Part shown: piece by piece, positions 1 through 14,561 of the stretch
Layout: each line of letters begins with the position of its first letter
How positions within the stretch are numbered: the first letter of the stretch is position 1
Source: Wuchereria bancrofti
Taxonomy: Eukaryota > Nematoda > Chromadorea > Rhabditida > Onchocercidae
Reading direction: 5' to 3'
Length of the DNA stretch: 64,000 bases
Assembly: GCA_005281725.1 (NCBI GenBank)
Contig: SSBO01000015.1
Location: 372,581-436,580, forward strand
Position numbers and translations under genes: made by a program
Notes under the pieces: model-generated
What the model was told of the DNA's origin: nothing
What the model saw: the letters and a program-made list of their open reading frames with translations, nothing else
Databases searched by the model: none

Positions 1-1980
1 TGAAAAGCAGGATTTAAGCTAAGAGTAAAAGAAATGTCTATGTGACAGAAGAAGTTGGCCAAGTCTGTTAGTGATAATTTACTTTTTATCACAGATTTTT
101 GCTTTTTTATCATAATTTGCTCATTTCTTTTTATCACTTTTTATAATTACTACTATCAGTACTTAATACGGTGATTGTGTGTCATCGTTTTTTATATTTA
201 GCCTAGGCCAACAAAATTCATCGGTGTCAACTGTCATTATTATCACTATTATCATTACTGTAGTTGTCATTCTTATCATAATTATCGTTGTCATGGTAAT
301 TGCTTACTAATGGTTATATTTGTCATTGTCATTGCAATTATCAGTAAGAACATTTCATTGGATATTGTAGAAATTCACTTGCGTGGTATAATTCTCACAT
401 AGATGTCATTTTTTTTAATGGTTGTATTCTTTTCTGCTATTTACATCAAACAAAACTGTATAAAAAAGAAAAGAGATAAGGAAAAGTCGTTAGCAAATTT
501 TTTCTCATCAATAATTTTTTTCAAATTTGATTTTTTTTTTTTTTTTTTTTTTTTGATAATCTTTTTTATGAGGACGGGAAATTCCTTATCAAATTTTTCT
601 TTCGTTTTGCCTTCTACTTTACTTTTTTTTTTATTCCACCGATATAGCTGGTCTAAATTATTGTCCAAATTATGGATTTGCAAATTTGTCGTGCAAACTT
701 TGCAAAGCAAAGCCATATCCGGCAGAGAAACGGCAGAAAAGCCATTATCTTCCTGATTTTCATTATCTCATACAGTAGTAGTAGTAGTAGTAATACGGTA
801 TGATGATGGGTGACAGGGAAGGATGAAAGCATTTTGAGTATTTGTGGGTTACGGAGAGAAATGATTGATGGATGACATGGCAGAATGGGTTAACAATTTA
901 AAAACGATTGTATTAGTGGGATTTTTATGCTTCTCAACAGATGTCACCTTTTCGGTTCAAGGTTTGATGATCGATGTCACAAATAGAAGAGACAGAAGTA
1001 AGCAAGTTATTTATCACGGTTAAATTTCCTGCTGTTTACTTAACTTCGGTAGTAAACAACAACTTTTATTTACTTCCACTTTTTATCAAAGCGAAAAGAA
1101 TTTCACAAGCGCTTATTATAAATCAAAAAAGTTTCCACTCTTATTTACTCATTTGGATTGTTCCTTTCCAGTAAGTATAGAAATAGATACAGAAGAATCG
1201 TTCATTAATTGTTTATGATGAAAGTTTTAGTTACTAGACGACCCTTTGCGACATCCCAATTTGATGTTTGTGGCTTTAATGATAAATGTTCACTTTTATC
1301 TTTTTAATAAAGTGTTTGTGTGATGACTTCATTAACTTCACTAGGCTATTTGTTTAGTTGTTGTTAATTGTTGCAAGCTGCGCCCTTTGCATAAAATGAA
1401 TGACACAGGGCGGTAAAAGTGGGAAGGAACAATCCTCCTACGTTCAAATCTTTCCAGTTCAAGCTTTTCTACTTTCAGTTTCATTTCATTCCCTTCCTTT
1501 CGTTCTACTAAGCACCCCACCGACCGACCATTCGAAGCATTCCTCACCCAGTTGGTGTCACCAACCAACAGACAACAACAACATGCGTGTGCAACTTGCG
1601 CCTGCAATATGCAAAAGTGTTTGTCTATCTGTCTGATGACGTCGTGTATGTGTCTGTGTGCGTAGATGTTTATATGTTAAATGTGTTTACATTGTTCAGT
1701 GTCGCGACGTCTAGTCTCATTCTCATTCTATTTTTGACATAAACACAAATATCGGATTGAATTCATTAACATTATAAGAAAGAGAGAGCAAGAAAGGGAG
1801 AAAGGTTAAGAGGAAACAGTTCATTTGAAGATGGTTATGCAAAGAGACAAACAAAAAAGATGCTGCTTCTGTTACTTTCATTTGCTGCTGTTAGGTGTAA
1901 ATGACGTATGCAATAAGAGAAAGAAAAAAGCATTTGATGTCGTTGTCTTACCGTCATCGTCTCGCACCGGGTTGACTGGA

Positions 1981-2010
1981 ATCGGATCGGATCGGATCGG
2001 ATCGGATCGG
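1981..2010. repeat. ATCGG pentanucleotide microsatellite
   Basis: Six perfect tandem copies of ATCGG occupy 30 bases. The unit is more GC-rich than the surrounding DNA. Confidence 0.9.
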
Positions 2011-3243
2011 AGGTGACAATTATAGCTGTGACAAGTGGTATTGATAAGTAGGAGAATAAGGCTGCGTGGTCATGTTTGTCGGCAATGTCCCATTTTCATA
2101 AAACAAAACTTGATGCAATCGACGATTGGGTGTAATTTTGAATTTTCATTAGGATTGTGTGATTCCAGAATTTAATTCATCCTTCATTTCCGTTTCATCT
2201 TTTTTAACTTGTGAAGTTAAATGGCAATATGCATGGATGATGTCATGACATTAGGTAATGTCAGATGTCATTAATGGCACTGAAGTTAAAGGTTGATGTT
2301 ACCGATAAGATGATGAATAAGTGCTAACAGAAAAAAAGAAAAGTTGGATAAATGATGATGACTTGAAGAGATTTTAATGAAAGTTCGTAATTTTGCATTG
2401 CCTTTTTCTGTAAACAAGGACACTTAGTGATGTGATAATAGGATATTATATTGATTTAGAATGATATTTTATAAGAAAGAAAGCATTTATGTTCCTTCCA
2501 GACTAAACAAACTTTCAGACGAACCTCTGCTATTATTGTTGTGGAATGTTGCAAGTGTCATTCATATCCTTTTGTCGTGCTTATTTCTTCCATTTATTAT
2601 CTTCCTTCCGCTTCTATTCACGTATTTCCCACTAATTCAAATCTTAGAAAGCGTGAAAAAATATGTGGAATGTATAAAATTTAAGAAAGATTTCTCATAT
2701 ATTTAATGGATGGATTCTGTAAATATGAAAGATACAATTGGCATATTGCAGATTGTCTAGAAATGCTGAATCATTAAGTTTAATTTCACTTACTCTAATA
2801 AACCTATTTTTAAAACAATTTTGAGAAGTGATTGATCGTTATGGTGAAAAAGAAAAAAAAAATCAGTTGAAGAGAATTAGCGCATTTCATTTTCAGTTCT
2901 CTGCTCGATTATTTTCAGACTAAAGTGAAAATATCACTGCAGCTGTAGACTACATAAAATAATGAATGACAAATCCCTCAGATTGTTTCACCAGTTAGAT
3001 AATCTGCTAGACCGTTCATGGAGATAATTCCGTTGATGCTTCAAGGCCAAAACAAAAATTGCCCAGTATCTTTTTCTCCATATTCTCTTTTATTTTCTTA
3101 TAAGAAAAGAAGAAATGGAAATTTCCTTGTGTGGAAAATGCTTGGCCAGAATAATTGGTGAGTGATGGAAAGAAGATAACAAGTAAAGAGAAGTAAATAA
3201 AGCCTATAGCTGATTTGTTTCAAAAAAGTTCTTATTGATGAAA

Positions 3244-3248
3244 TGTGT

Positions 3249-3293
<45 letters not shown>
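3244..3293. repeat. GT dinucleotide microsatellite
   Basis: A nearly perfect (GT)n run in non-coding DNA. Confidence 0.9.
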
Positions 3294-3298
<5 letters not shown>

Positions 3299-5423
3299 GA
3301 AGGGTCATTCTCTTCTGCACTCCACTGGTTTGTTTACAATCTTTCCTGAATATATTATTTTCATTTTAGATTATTTGCATTCATACTATTGAAGATATTT
3401 GCATAAGAATAAACTTACTTATAGAAGCTATATACGATTTGAGGAAATGAGATGAGATGGTAATTATGGAAAAAAGTTTCAGAGAGGTAGATGACAAGTC
3501 TTATTGTACCTATTCTTTCTGCTTATTCTCATTAATTAACTGGTATAGTTCAATGTAAATTTTAGCATATTATTCAACTTCATCTGTTATTTCAAACTAT
3601 TTTGCAATAAAAAAAGAGTGGAAGAAATTTTGTTTACATAAAGAATGAGGGAACCCTTTCTATCTTTGGCTGTTACTGTTATCAATCTTATGCTATGCTA
3701 CGAAATGAACTAATTGATTGATGACAATTGGAAACGTTTGCTTCGTATATTTGTCATCGTGATGAAACCAATATGATAATGTCGAAGATAAGACACATAT
3801 GTTTCTATTATGATCTATTGATTCAGATTTAAAGCTTTCTTCATCTACGGCACTCTTTGCTTTCCTTATTGTTGTTTATTTGGAAGATTCCTGCAGACTC
3901 TTTCGCATTCTTTTCCTTTTTCCGCGCTTCTTGCTCAGACTACCAGGAAAACAAGCAAATTAAATGCAGTGGAATCTCTGAATGAATTACTCCGATAATT
4001 AGTTAAACCTGGCTTAAGAGAGTTTTGTGAATACTAAGGTGAAATGCATCACCTTTCCATAATGTCATATCGTCATTCTTCTTCATATCAGACAATAACA
4101 AGGCTATCGATAGTGCATGCCATGCCATCGTCTAAATCGAAATTCATCATCATCAGCACTTCACCGAATACCGTACAAAAGAAGCCTTTCTCCCTCTCTT
4201 TCTCTCTCTCTCCCTCCCTCTCCCTCTCCCTCCCTCCTATTCCTGTGAAAAAAGGAAATAATCAGTGTGGTTGCAAAGAAATGAACAACAATAACAACAA
4301 CAATAACAACAACAACCTGTCTGTTGCTTCTTGTTCATGAAGAAGAAGAAGTATCACTTTACGATGTATCAGCTTGCTTACTTATCAAATAACCAAATCA
4401 GTGATTGCAACAGTTTGTAGTATTATCCACGGATGTTTCCTACCGTATCACGTATCATTCTTTTCGACAGTAATTATTACTAAACAATTAAGAATACTCG
4501 TTGGGATGACAAGAATAAAATGTTTAGTTGATTTTGTGGTACTTTCATCCTATAAATTTTATATTGTACAAGTTTACATTTGCGCCCCACTGATAGCAAT
4601 GTGATCGTTGTGCGGTGAGTGCAAAGGTAGTACGTAGTGCTACGTAAAATGATGAAAGTTGGAGAGTTGTTGGAGTGTAATTGATTGCTCGGCTCAGTTA
4701 TCCATCTGAAACGTTTGCACGGCTCCTTTTCATCTGAATAGTGCTGTGTGCTATTTGAAGCAAGCTAATATGCAAATACAATGCGTATTAGCTTGCATCC
4801 CTACCTGTTATTATACTATATTCTCTTCCCAAATGAAAAAAGAAATAGCCGTATGCCGTCTTATACTTTTTAGTTTAGAGTAACTTTACCTACTAAATCA
4901 CACTGTTTCACTCAATTTATTATCCTATAGATAGATATACATTTGTTGTCAAATCATTGATAAAGATAATTTCCTGATCAGCAGGTTCTGTCGTTACTTC
5001 CGATTTACACGTTACGTGTTGTTTGTGTAGAATGGTGAGACGTTATTAATTAGTCGTGACATTTTTCTTCTTTCAGTTCCGAATATTTTGAGGACGCATA
5101 AAAGATATAATTGTGCGTGTAATTAAATTAATCCAATCAAAACAGTATCCCTCAAAAAATCGGCAATATTTGTTCTCATGCATTGTTGTTGTTGCTGCTG
5201 CTGCTGTTGCCTTTATGCTCAAAAAGTTTGCAACCTTTAATCTAATCGTTTGTGAAAATATCACGAGATATAGTGAAAGAAATACAAAACGAATATCATA
5301 AAACCGATCTTTTTTCGGTAAAATTGTAGCAGTGGCGGTAACGTTACCATCCCAAACAAATAATACGAACCGGTGAAGTAGTAAGTCTTGCAAGTGAACA
5401 TCAGCAAAAGAACAGGTAACTGA

Positions 5424-5458
<35 letters not shown>

Positions 5459-5478
5459 CAACAACAACAATAACAACG
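5424..5478. repeat. CAG/AAC trinucleotide microsatellite
   Basis: About nine CAG units pass directly into AAC units. The open frames across it on both strands are poly-amino-acid artefacts with no flanking domain, so I do not call a gene. Confidence 0.85.
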
Positions 5479-6768
5479 ACAACAGCAACATTACCACCAG
5501 TATCACTATCACTATCACCGTCAACAACAATAGCAACATTCGACAATACAGTTGCTTATCATTTCACTCTCCAGTTGTGCCGAATAGATCAAAGTTAGTT
5601 CAATTTGACTGGAACGAAAGATGAATCTTCTCCTTTTCACAATATGAAAAAAGAAAAAAAAGAAGCAGAGAAGAGGATAAAGTAAAAATAAATGAGTTAG
5701 CTTTGTTTGATACCTGTGTGTGTATACTACTGGCTAGTAGTAGTTGTGGTGTAGTTTGAATTAGTACCAACTTGTGCCTGTCCGTAACTTTCCATCCTTC
5801 CCGAACAGCAGAAAGAAAATAAATAAAAGGAAATGACAAACAAAGAAATTTAAAAGCATCCCATGGCTATCATTATTACTTCAAATACTATTAATTACTG
5901 TTAATGCTATTGCTACCGTAATTACTATTATCATCACTGATTTATTTGTTACCACCATTATGATCAGTTTGGAGTGAAAAGTGAAATGGCGAAAAAATGG
6001 AAGAAAGAAAGAGGAGAAATATTAAAAGTTTTGTTTTAGATAAAATGAAAGGAAAAAATTCACTGTTTCAAGATTTTCCGGTGTTACATTACAAAAAATT
6101 TTGTAAAAGGGAAAGTTAAATATCATCCAAAATTGAGGGAATTGCCGGAAATTGAGAAGAGAGCAAGTCTGGAACTATTTTTCTATTTGTTACTACCAAT
6201 CCAGCATTCACATATACTACCTCCCTCCATAAAAGTTTAAAAAAAAAAATGTATTTGGGAGTATTTCTTAAAACCATAAAAGTGGTAGTTTCTTTCTCTA
6301 TTTTCTCCTCTAAATTTCTTCTCTTTTTTTTTCTATTTTTGTTTAAACGAACGACAGTAGTAGAAATAAGAACAAAGAGTTTTATCAGAAAATTGGATCG
6401 GTTGTCCATCAGTAAACTTCACTACACATTGGTCACAAATGTCAATGTATAAATATATGATGTGGTCATTAAACACGGCATTCTTTATTCTCATCATCCT
6501 TTCTGGTTCGTTTTCTCTTCATTTCCAATTCATTTTTCCTTTTTCAGTACAATAATATGCAAATATCACTGATATTTCTATTCCTGAATAATAATGCTAA
6601 ATATTGATTTTTTAATGAAATCCTTTCATTCAATCGATGATGTTCAATCATTTTTAAGCAATCTGCATTTTTTCAGAATCTTTAGAACTAAAAAATGGAA
6701 ATGTATTTGATAATTTTATGCCATCTTTTACAATAATAGTTCATTTGATGATAGTTTTCTCTTTTAAG

Positions 6769-9700
6769 AATCCCGTTCATCAGGTGTTGCTATACATGAA
6801 TTATTGGAGCAATATCTTGGTGTTGCATGTCAACGGGAAAGGTTTGTTTTCTCACTTTGAAAATATTGTAAATTATTTTAATGACAAAGTGAGATAGACA
6901 TTTTTTTTGTTTTCCTTTTCTAGTAAACTTATTAATTATTTTGTTATCAAATATACAATAGGAAGTTGATGAGTAATTTTATAGGATAAGTGTGCAATTG
7001 ACATTCAACCGGAAAAGGCATCCAGAAATGACGAAATCAATTCGTGAAATGATTTGGCGCGGTAGAATGTGCATTGGAGATGATCAGTCTGGCTCATGCT
7101 GTTCACAACTTAATATGATACAAGATGTAAGTTAACATTTTCATTCTATTTTTAACGAAAATGTGAACTAAAAGTAGTTGAAAGTGGCAAAGGTCAGTTC
7201 CAGTCATGACCCGACACAAGCATTTTGAACGTATCAAACTTGTTTACCTTATTCATTTGGTTAATTGTGAAAAGAACAGAGTCATTTTTTTCTGGGAAAA
7301 GCCACTTATCTGACATTTTTATTCACATATTATATCCATATCACATGATCACATCTGTTCTCGGAACAATTATGATTTAGAAACAGATTGCTAATCTATA
7401 AAGTAATGATAAGGATATTATTTATCAGCAGAATTGAATGTCAAATTATTCGTTTTAATCGCGTTTTTTTTTTTCAGAGATTTGCAGTTTTTGTTATTTA
7501 TCGTTTAAAAAATTGATGTTTCAGTATCACGTAGTATTAGTTGGCTATAGTAAATGTGGTATAGAGAAGACATTCTTTGCAGGTGGCTTCAACTTTATTG
7601 CTAAGGTGAAAAACCTTTTCACATTACATCTTAACGTGCTTTCTTTTGAGAACAATTTTTTCCATTTTATCGTTCCGTGTGACCTAATTTGATTCAAGTG
7701 TAGAAGTGCTGTATACCTTACGGAATTACGTGTTCTCTTACGTGTTAGCTAGTGTACATAGCTTTTTATTTACCTACTAAAGCAATCACAAGGAAAGACA
7801 AAGTGCTGTACTAAATTACGCTAAAAATTATTTCTTAGTTCGAAAAAATCTATCGCAATTGCTAATTGAGATAGACGGGCGATTTCTTTCAGTATTTATA
7901 CTAAATTTAAGGTTTACTTCTGGGGTATTGGTAATGTAAACGAGCAGTTTGAGATACAATGTGCGGTACCATTCGTGGAATCTCACGTTAAGGTAATTTT
8001 TATTTCTGCTAAAGGATTCTGTCCTTTATGTTTTTTTTTTCTTTTTTTTTAAATTAGTCTCAATATAAAATCCTCTCCACATTGGTATTCTTTTAGTTGC
8101 AAAATTTTTATGTGTAACAAACGAATTGGAAGAAATGATTCAAATGAAGAGTTTTACAAGAGTTAAGGAACTAAAATCTAGCTTTAATTTCACATCTAAC
8201 AAGCAAGATGGCTAATTTATTAGATATTGATTCATCTTTGAAGGAAGGTTTCTTTTTTTGACACGTCTCCTCTGACTTTACACAAGGACCGCCATATCCT
8301 CCATCTCTTGATTTTATAGGATGTTAATTGATTGATTGATTGATTTTTTTTAGATAATTTCTTGTCTTTTATTTGTGCAGGCAAAAATGGTAACATCTCA
8401 CAAACCGATCCGGATATCGTCTATGGATTTTGTTAACATTCATCATTCTTCGTTATCATCAGCGCAACCGCTTTCCGTCCGGTTAGGAAGTAATTTGCAT
8501 GTTGCTATTGAACCGACTCTGGAAGGGATGCAGAAAAGTAAGAGACTTTCACTAATTACGCATAGTCTATATTTAAATAGCATATTCTATAAGGATGATC
8601 AAAAATAAGAATTTGGCGAATAGATTGTGTTCAGCTGATTTACTTTGAATAAATTAGATTTACTCTTTGCGAATATTTGTCATTTAGGTCAGTCAAAATA
8701 AGTTAAATTATTTCTGTGAGAAGAAAAATAAAGAGATATGTATATGCAAAAACGGAATTGGAATCAGGTCGGAGTAGGTCATTGTACTCATTGTATGCTA
8801 ATTTCTTGAAAAAATTTGTCAAAATAATAAAAATAATTTTTCAGGATTACACACATATCCATTGCGTTGTTGGATCACCGTTCCTGAAGTTGTTGACACA
8901 GTTACTTCTGCTGCTTCTGGCAGACAATTAGCGAATTCTGTAGATTTAGCTCGTAGGTTGGTATTAACTGTAAGCTTATATTTCTCGTTTTTGTTCTTTA
9001 AAAAGGATATTCAGTATCAAATTTAATACGATTTTTTGTAGAGTTGGAGAAAAACAAAAAAAAAATAAATTTGTTGCAGATATTTTATAGAAGATGGATG
9101 TCCATCTGCTGATGACAATTCAGTGTTAGCATTTTTAGAGCAAGTAAGTTATTCCTGCTCTCATTACAATTTTTGTTTCCTTCTTATCTTCCCCTTCCAC
9201 TTCTCGTGATTTCATTGAAATCTTTAAGATGAATCACGAAATGGGAATGAGTACCTTAAATGTCTAAATAATAGATAGACTTATGAAAGTATACGAAAGT
9301 TTTTAGCAGTTGTCGCGGATTGCAGTAGTACACCGTTTTTCTTCTGAATTACCGGATTATAATACCATACCTTCTTTTCCGAATTCACCATATTAACCAT
9401 AGCTCTGATTTTATTTTACCTCTCCTTTAACTTTTTAACGATTCAATTTTTCGATTTCAGAAAACGGGTACTGGTCGTTATGCGGAATGGACTAAAATAA
9501 AGATTCCAATTACTCGTAATTTAGTTAGCCCTTCATTATTGAATGGGTTAGTTATTTATAACAGTTTCTTTTCATTTCAATAAAATAATATTAGAGAATT
9601 CATTGAAATTTTTTATACTTTTTCTGTCTTTTTTATCAAAAAATTCTCTTATTTTGAAGAAAAAAAAAGTGTCGTCACAATGTCATCAAAAAAAGTGTTA

Positions 9701-10747
9701 TTATAATTTCCATTTGTTCATTGAAAAATTCAAACCGTTTATTATAGGTCGGCGGTAGTTGACGAATCTGTTGAATACGGGCGCATTTCGCTTCATTGCG
9801 ATGTGATTTTCTGTACGGCTCATAAGTTAAATGGCTTTCAAAATACTCCTACGGTACGTTGCTTATTGTTTCTTTCTCTTATTTCGTTTAAATTTCATGA
9901 ACTGAAATACTTCCAGCCATACTGTATATTATTTTTTACTTCCTTAGTTTCTTATTCCATAAAATAACACAAACTGAGTAAGTAGAATAAAACAAGAAAC
10001 AAACTCACTCTAATGGCTTTAATTTCCTTTTATTCTGCTTATTCAGCTTTGCACTTATATAACAAAATGGACAAGTGACAAATTAACTTCAGCCAAATGA
10101 GAAAATCATAAATGTACACCTGTACATTTATAATTACCAATATATTAAATTCACTGATTTGATTTGACTGAAAAACTCCGTGAACCTTTATTTTATCAGT
10201 GGATAGATAAGATTTTTTGTTTACCGTAGCTTTTCTTCCAATCTTTTCTTTTTTATTTAAACAGATTTTTTATTGCAATTCAAGCCAAATATTTTTTTTT
10301 TTGCATGGAATACGAATGTCAAGTTCAACCTGTCACATAAGAAAAACCTTCAAGTTTTTATGTTTATTTAAGTATTTCCTTTTTTTTGTTTTATAGACTT
10401 CAAATTGAGCGATTCGTTATTCATCTTCAATAACTTCAATTACTTTTTTAAAAAATTTTTTGAGAAGGTGAGATAGTTTTTTATTCGTCTTCAAAATTTT
10501 TTAGAGTATCACCGGCCGGTACGTCTCAGTCTTGAAAGCTTTAGAATTCCGTTTTTTTTTTTTTAAAAAAAAGAAACTTTGACTTTTAGAATTGACAGCT
10601 CGAATGTTACACCTCTCTGTGGTATCCATCCCTCAAGGACAAATTCATCATCAGAGGGTCAAGGCAATTCGACATTTACTGAGACGTTTAGTGATAGAGA
10701 CGAGCTCTTCAATACTTTTCAAGCAATTCAGCCTGCTTTTATAGCAG

Positions 10748-10835
<88 letters not shown>

Positions 10836-12970
10836 TGTCAGTTATGAGTATTAAAAGGAAACGGATAGCATGGAGAGATTTTTAAAAGAGATATCTTCAA
10901 AGGAAATGAATTCATGAATTATTGCCCATAACATTGGACGATTTCTGTACTTTTTCTTCTTTTTATCATTTGTTACGTACATTAATTAGTGTTCAATTTT
11001 TTCTTACTTTATTATAAAAAAGCTTTGAATTTTTTTGTTAGATTAAATTTTTCAAATGATTTTGTTTTGATGCATTCAAAGATGAACTTTTTTTCTTTTT
11101 CTTTGCAATTTTTTATTTTTATTGGAAAATTGAGTTCATTTATTATCAGTTCGAGCACAGGTGGAAGCGACGGTATATAAGTACATACCTTTGTCATTTG
11201 CATATCCCTCTTCTCTCCATATATGTTGTATCCTTTTTCACTATCACAGTATGCTAATGCTTGATTCTATTAGGTTTCATCCTGTCATCCATTCTTGTAG
11301 ACGGTAAGGTTGCCTGACAAATGATTTTGACCACTGTTTTTACTTTGTTACTTTGATCGGTTCACATTTCTTGAATACTGGAAACGGTTTAGAAAAAAGG
11401 TGAACGGATGTTACTATCATTGTATAAATGCTATATTTGGAGTGGCCTGAAATAACTCAGAATTATTGTTTACAATATAATTAAATTGCTACAACATATT
11501 ACTTGATAATGACGTAGTCTTACATCTAGCAATCTAGCATAATTGTAATTGCATGTCATATAATTATAAAGCGTGAATAAGTCAGAATTGGTTATTAATT
11601 AGTCAGAATTGATTATTAATTAATCTAAACGATTTAGAATTTATTACTTTGTGTGAAAATTTTCAAGTTTTTATTAAATGAATGGTATTACAGTGTCCAC
11701 GAGCATCGTTCTGTTCACCGACATCCGGTGAGAGGCGGCATTTGCCGGCTTGGATTGAGCCTTACTTACAACGGGCAATAACAGTCAGTTCAAGCTCAAC
11801 GATTCGTATTCTTTTGGCAAATGCTAGTGAACCATCTTTGGATAATGATGACACATCGATTTCTGATGAATTAATTGCTGAAAGTGACGACAATCTTATC
11901 AATGTTGCATATGGTAAACTTTCATTTTCGTGTAAAAATTTCATCACAAATTTGTGAATTTCTTGCATTTTCAGAATTTTACGAAAAGAAAGTTTTAGTT
12001 ATTAAAATAAATGTTATATTCGATACCACGGATGATGTATGCCTATTAGTTTTAGATTCAAAATGTGCAAGGGTATGTGCTGTAGCAGTTGAAAAAGCAC
12101 TAAGGAAAGAAGAAGAATGTCATTTAGATGGTATTCCACTATACGTTGTCATTATAATTGCTATTATATCATTTGCTTTTGGCGTCGCATTTGTGGCCAC
12201 TTTATGGTTGATACATAACAAGACAGGTATGATATTCCTTTTAGGTAAATCTATACAGTACATTTTTGCTAGCAATTTCTTCTTTACTTATTTCAAACAA
12301 AGTATGAGGGATATTAATTAGATAGTTAGTCAACAGTGATTATCAGTAATTTAAAATTTAATAATCGACAAAAATAAACTCAGTGAACAAAGTTTTTTTT
12401 TTTTTTTCTACCGAACCACTTTGAATTCTGTTTGAAATATTTTATTGTGTGAAATTAATATTAATTTAGTTAAGCTGAAACTTATATGATCGACTTACGT
12501 AATTACTTGAGTAATTGATAAATGACTCAAAGTATTATTTTGGGGGATAGCATTACTCATATTTTTCATCCGAAAGTTAATTTAAAAGAGGGCAGAATTC
12601 TGAGATTCATGGTTTCTGTATACTAAAAATCTATGACTTTACATGGTGTGCCGCAAAGTGTTGTTACTCTTCCGATATATTCTACAGTCCAGTTTTCTGG
12701 AATTGCTGTAACTTTTTGGATATAATTTATGTAAATGTTTCATGGATGCAATTTGAAGTTTAAAGATAATTATTTTGATGAATTGAAGATAATTTTATAG
12801 ATCCATTACGAAAGATTCGGTGCGCTGATCGAAACAGACGTGGTATGCCATTAAATGCAATTTATCGAGATTCAGTTATTCGGCCATTAAATAATGCCAA
12901 TGCATTTATGACCACGTGTAGTGCGTCAATAGCAGAACGAGAACGACTGGTCTGTGATCGACCTCAATAA
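6769..12970 (+). CDS. ZP-like single-pass membrane protein (5' partial)
   Basis: Twelve phase-consistent exons: 6769-6841, 6985-7126, 7525-7605, 7912-7992, 8381-8537, 8845-8956, 9080-9143, 9461-9546, 9748-9853, 11694-11913, 11975-12226, 12801-12970. They encode about 513 residues ending in TAA at 12968-12970. The ectodomain is rich in spaced cysteines and has features reminiscent of a zona pellucida module: a first half with CGIEKTFFAGG, then YFIEDGCPSADD and ISLHCDVIFC. Near the C-terminus a hydrophobic segment (roughly YVVIIIAIISFAFGVAFVAT) precedes basic residues and a cytoplasmic tail of about 65 residues. ZP proteins polymerise extracellularly, and in nematodes they build cuticle or sensory-organ matrix; that role is inferred here. 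The first exon starts in mid-codon, so signal peptide and start are missing. Intron 9 (9854-11693) holds a long GT repeat. The family call is moderately sure; the exon chain is well supported. Confidence 0.72.
10751..10830. repeat. Long GT microsatellite inside an intron
   Basis: About 40 GT units without interruption, in the largest intron of the ZP-like gene. Confidence 0.95.
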
Positions 12971-14528
12971 CTGCCACGTTATAAAATAATAATAACAAAG
13001 TAGTAGTATTATCAATGTTTACACCACGATTCTTTATGAAATTGACAAATCCAAAAAAATTAATGGAATATTCAAAATTTATAGAATTAAAACAGAAACC
13101 ATACTGGAATCGTTTGCACATATTTTGTATTTCTTTTCTAATGTTAATGATGATATTAATTAAAAAGAGGAAAAAAAAAACCTTAAAGAGTAAGGAACTG
13201 TCACTTACGTGTCTGATAGGTGGTGACACGTGACCACTCAGGAAATAAATTTCATTTTTTGTTTTTACTAAAAGGATTTTTATTTTCTTGTTATTGGATA
13301 TATTTTTATGTTTGGGTTTCATTTCTTAGTTATAGTTTTTAATATGATCAAAGATTTGTTATATAGTGAGATTGGATTTCTTTCCCTTTTTTCCTTGAAT
13401 AATGCATATTAATTGATTCGTTGACTGATAGAACAGTTCGTCTTTATCACTAGTCCTCTTTTACCTGTTTACCTGCAATTTTTATTCATGAATTTCTTTC
13501 CCGTCTATTCAGTTCAGAACAGTTGAAAACAGGAAGATTAATGAAGTGAAATTCTGAAATTGCTTATTTCTCACATTTAACATTTTCATTTTCAGTCAAA
13601 TCTGGTGCTGTAGTTAGTTTCGCTTTTCATCACCTTATTATATTTAATAAGTAAAAATCTTCTGTTCACATTTAATAGTAATCAGAAATTAATGCTGATA
13701 ATAATTAGTAACAATAATAATAATAAATAATAGTAATAATAATGAATAATAACAATGATGATGATAACGATAATAAATAATAGTGATGACGGTAATAAAC
13801 AATAATAATAAATAAATAAATAAAAGGCCTGTTTGATATAGGATGAATGGCACGACATTAGCCTTTTGAACTTAACATTTATGGAATTGCTTTTTTTAAT
13901 AGAATGCCATTACTGAAACTTTTTTCAATTCTTCTGCAGTTTGTTTTCCAGTATGAAATATTGTCTTCTTGTTGATATACCTGTTGGGAAGCAGAGTAGT
14001 AGTATTTTCTCATTTTCATGAAGCACTTTAATCTCTGTTACTAACTCCTCTTTACGTGTCTTGAAATATTCATTCTTCATCCTTCTACAATCACTCCTGT
14101 TTTCTTCTTGAAACATTCGTATAAATTGCATCTAAACACGTGTTAAGATTATTACGGAAAAAAAAAATCAGCGTATAAATTTAAGCGTATAAACATTATC
14201 CAATGTTTACGTCGTTCTTTCAGCTTTTTCTTTTTTACATAAATAATACATAGTACTGACGTTAGTTCCTGCCATATTCTTCTCTTTCATACGTTTATGC
14301 TTGAAATTGTTCGGTGAAATTTTATCTGTTATAATTTCAATTTCGTAAACAGAACAATTAGTCTGACACTTAATGAGCTGCTAGCTTCTTTCTTGCATAT
14401 TTCTTCCGCCTTTAAGTTACTGTTTGTTGGGTTAACGTCATTTTTGTTCATGTGTAGGAGGTAAGTTGTCAAATTTCAGTTTCTCTGTATTCAGTTTAAT
14501 TTTTAGATGTGTATAACAACTTTCTTAC

Positions 14529-14561
<33 letters not shown>

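Larger units (their letters stand above)
1..6768. other. Upstream non-coding stretch with simple repeats
   Basis: I see no convincing exon chain here. The sequence is AT-rich with homopolymers (a T run near 530-554) and several microsatellites. These are GTA repeats near 777-791, six ATCGG units at 1981-2010, a GT run at about 3244-3293, CT-rich DNA near 4196-4235, and CAG repeats followed by AAC repeats at about 5424-5478. Open frames in it are low-complexity or lack family similarity. The missing first exon or exons of the ZP-like gene starting at 6769 could lie in this stretch, but I could not identify them. Confidence 0.6.

Noticed and set aside
4044..4340. 98-residue plus-strand frame with Ser/Leu and Asn runs
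   Set aside because: Its composition comes from CT and AAC repeats; no family similarity.
5073..5546. 157-residue minus-strand open frame with poly-Val and poly-Ala
   Set aside because: It is the translation of the CAG/AAC microsatellite, with no flanking coding features or splice context.
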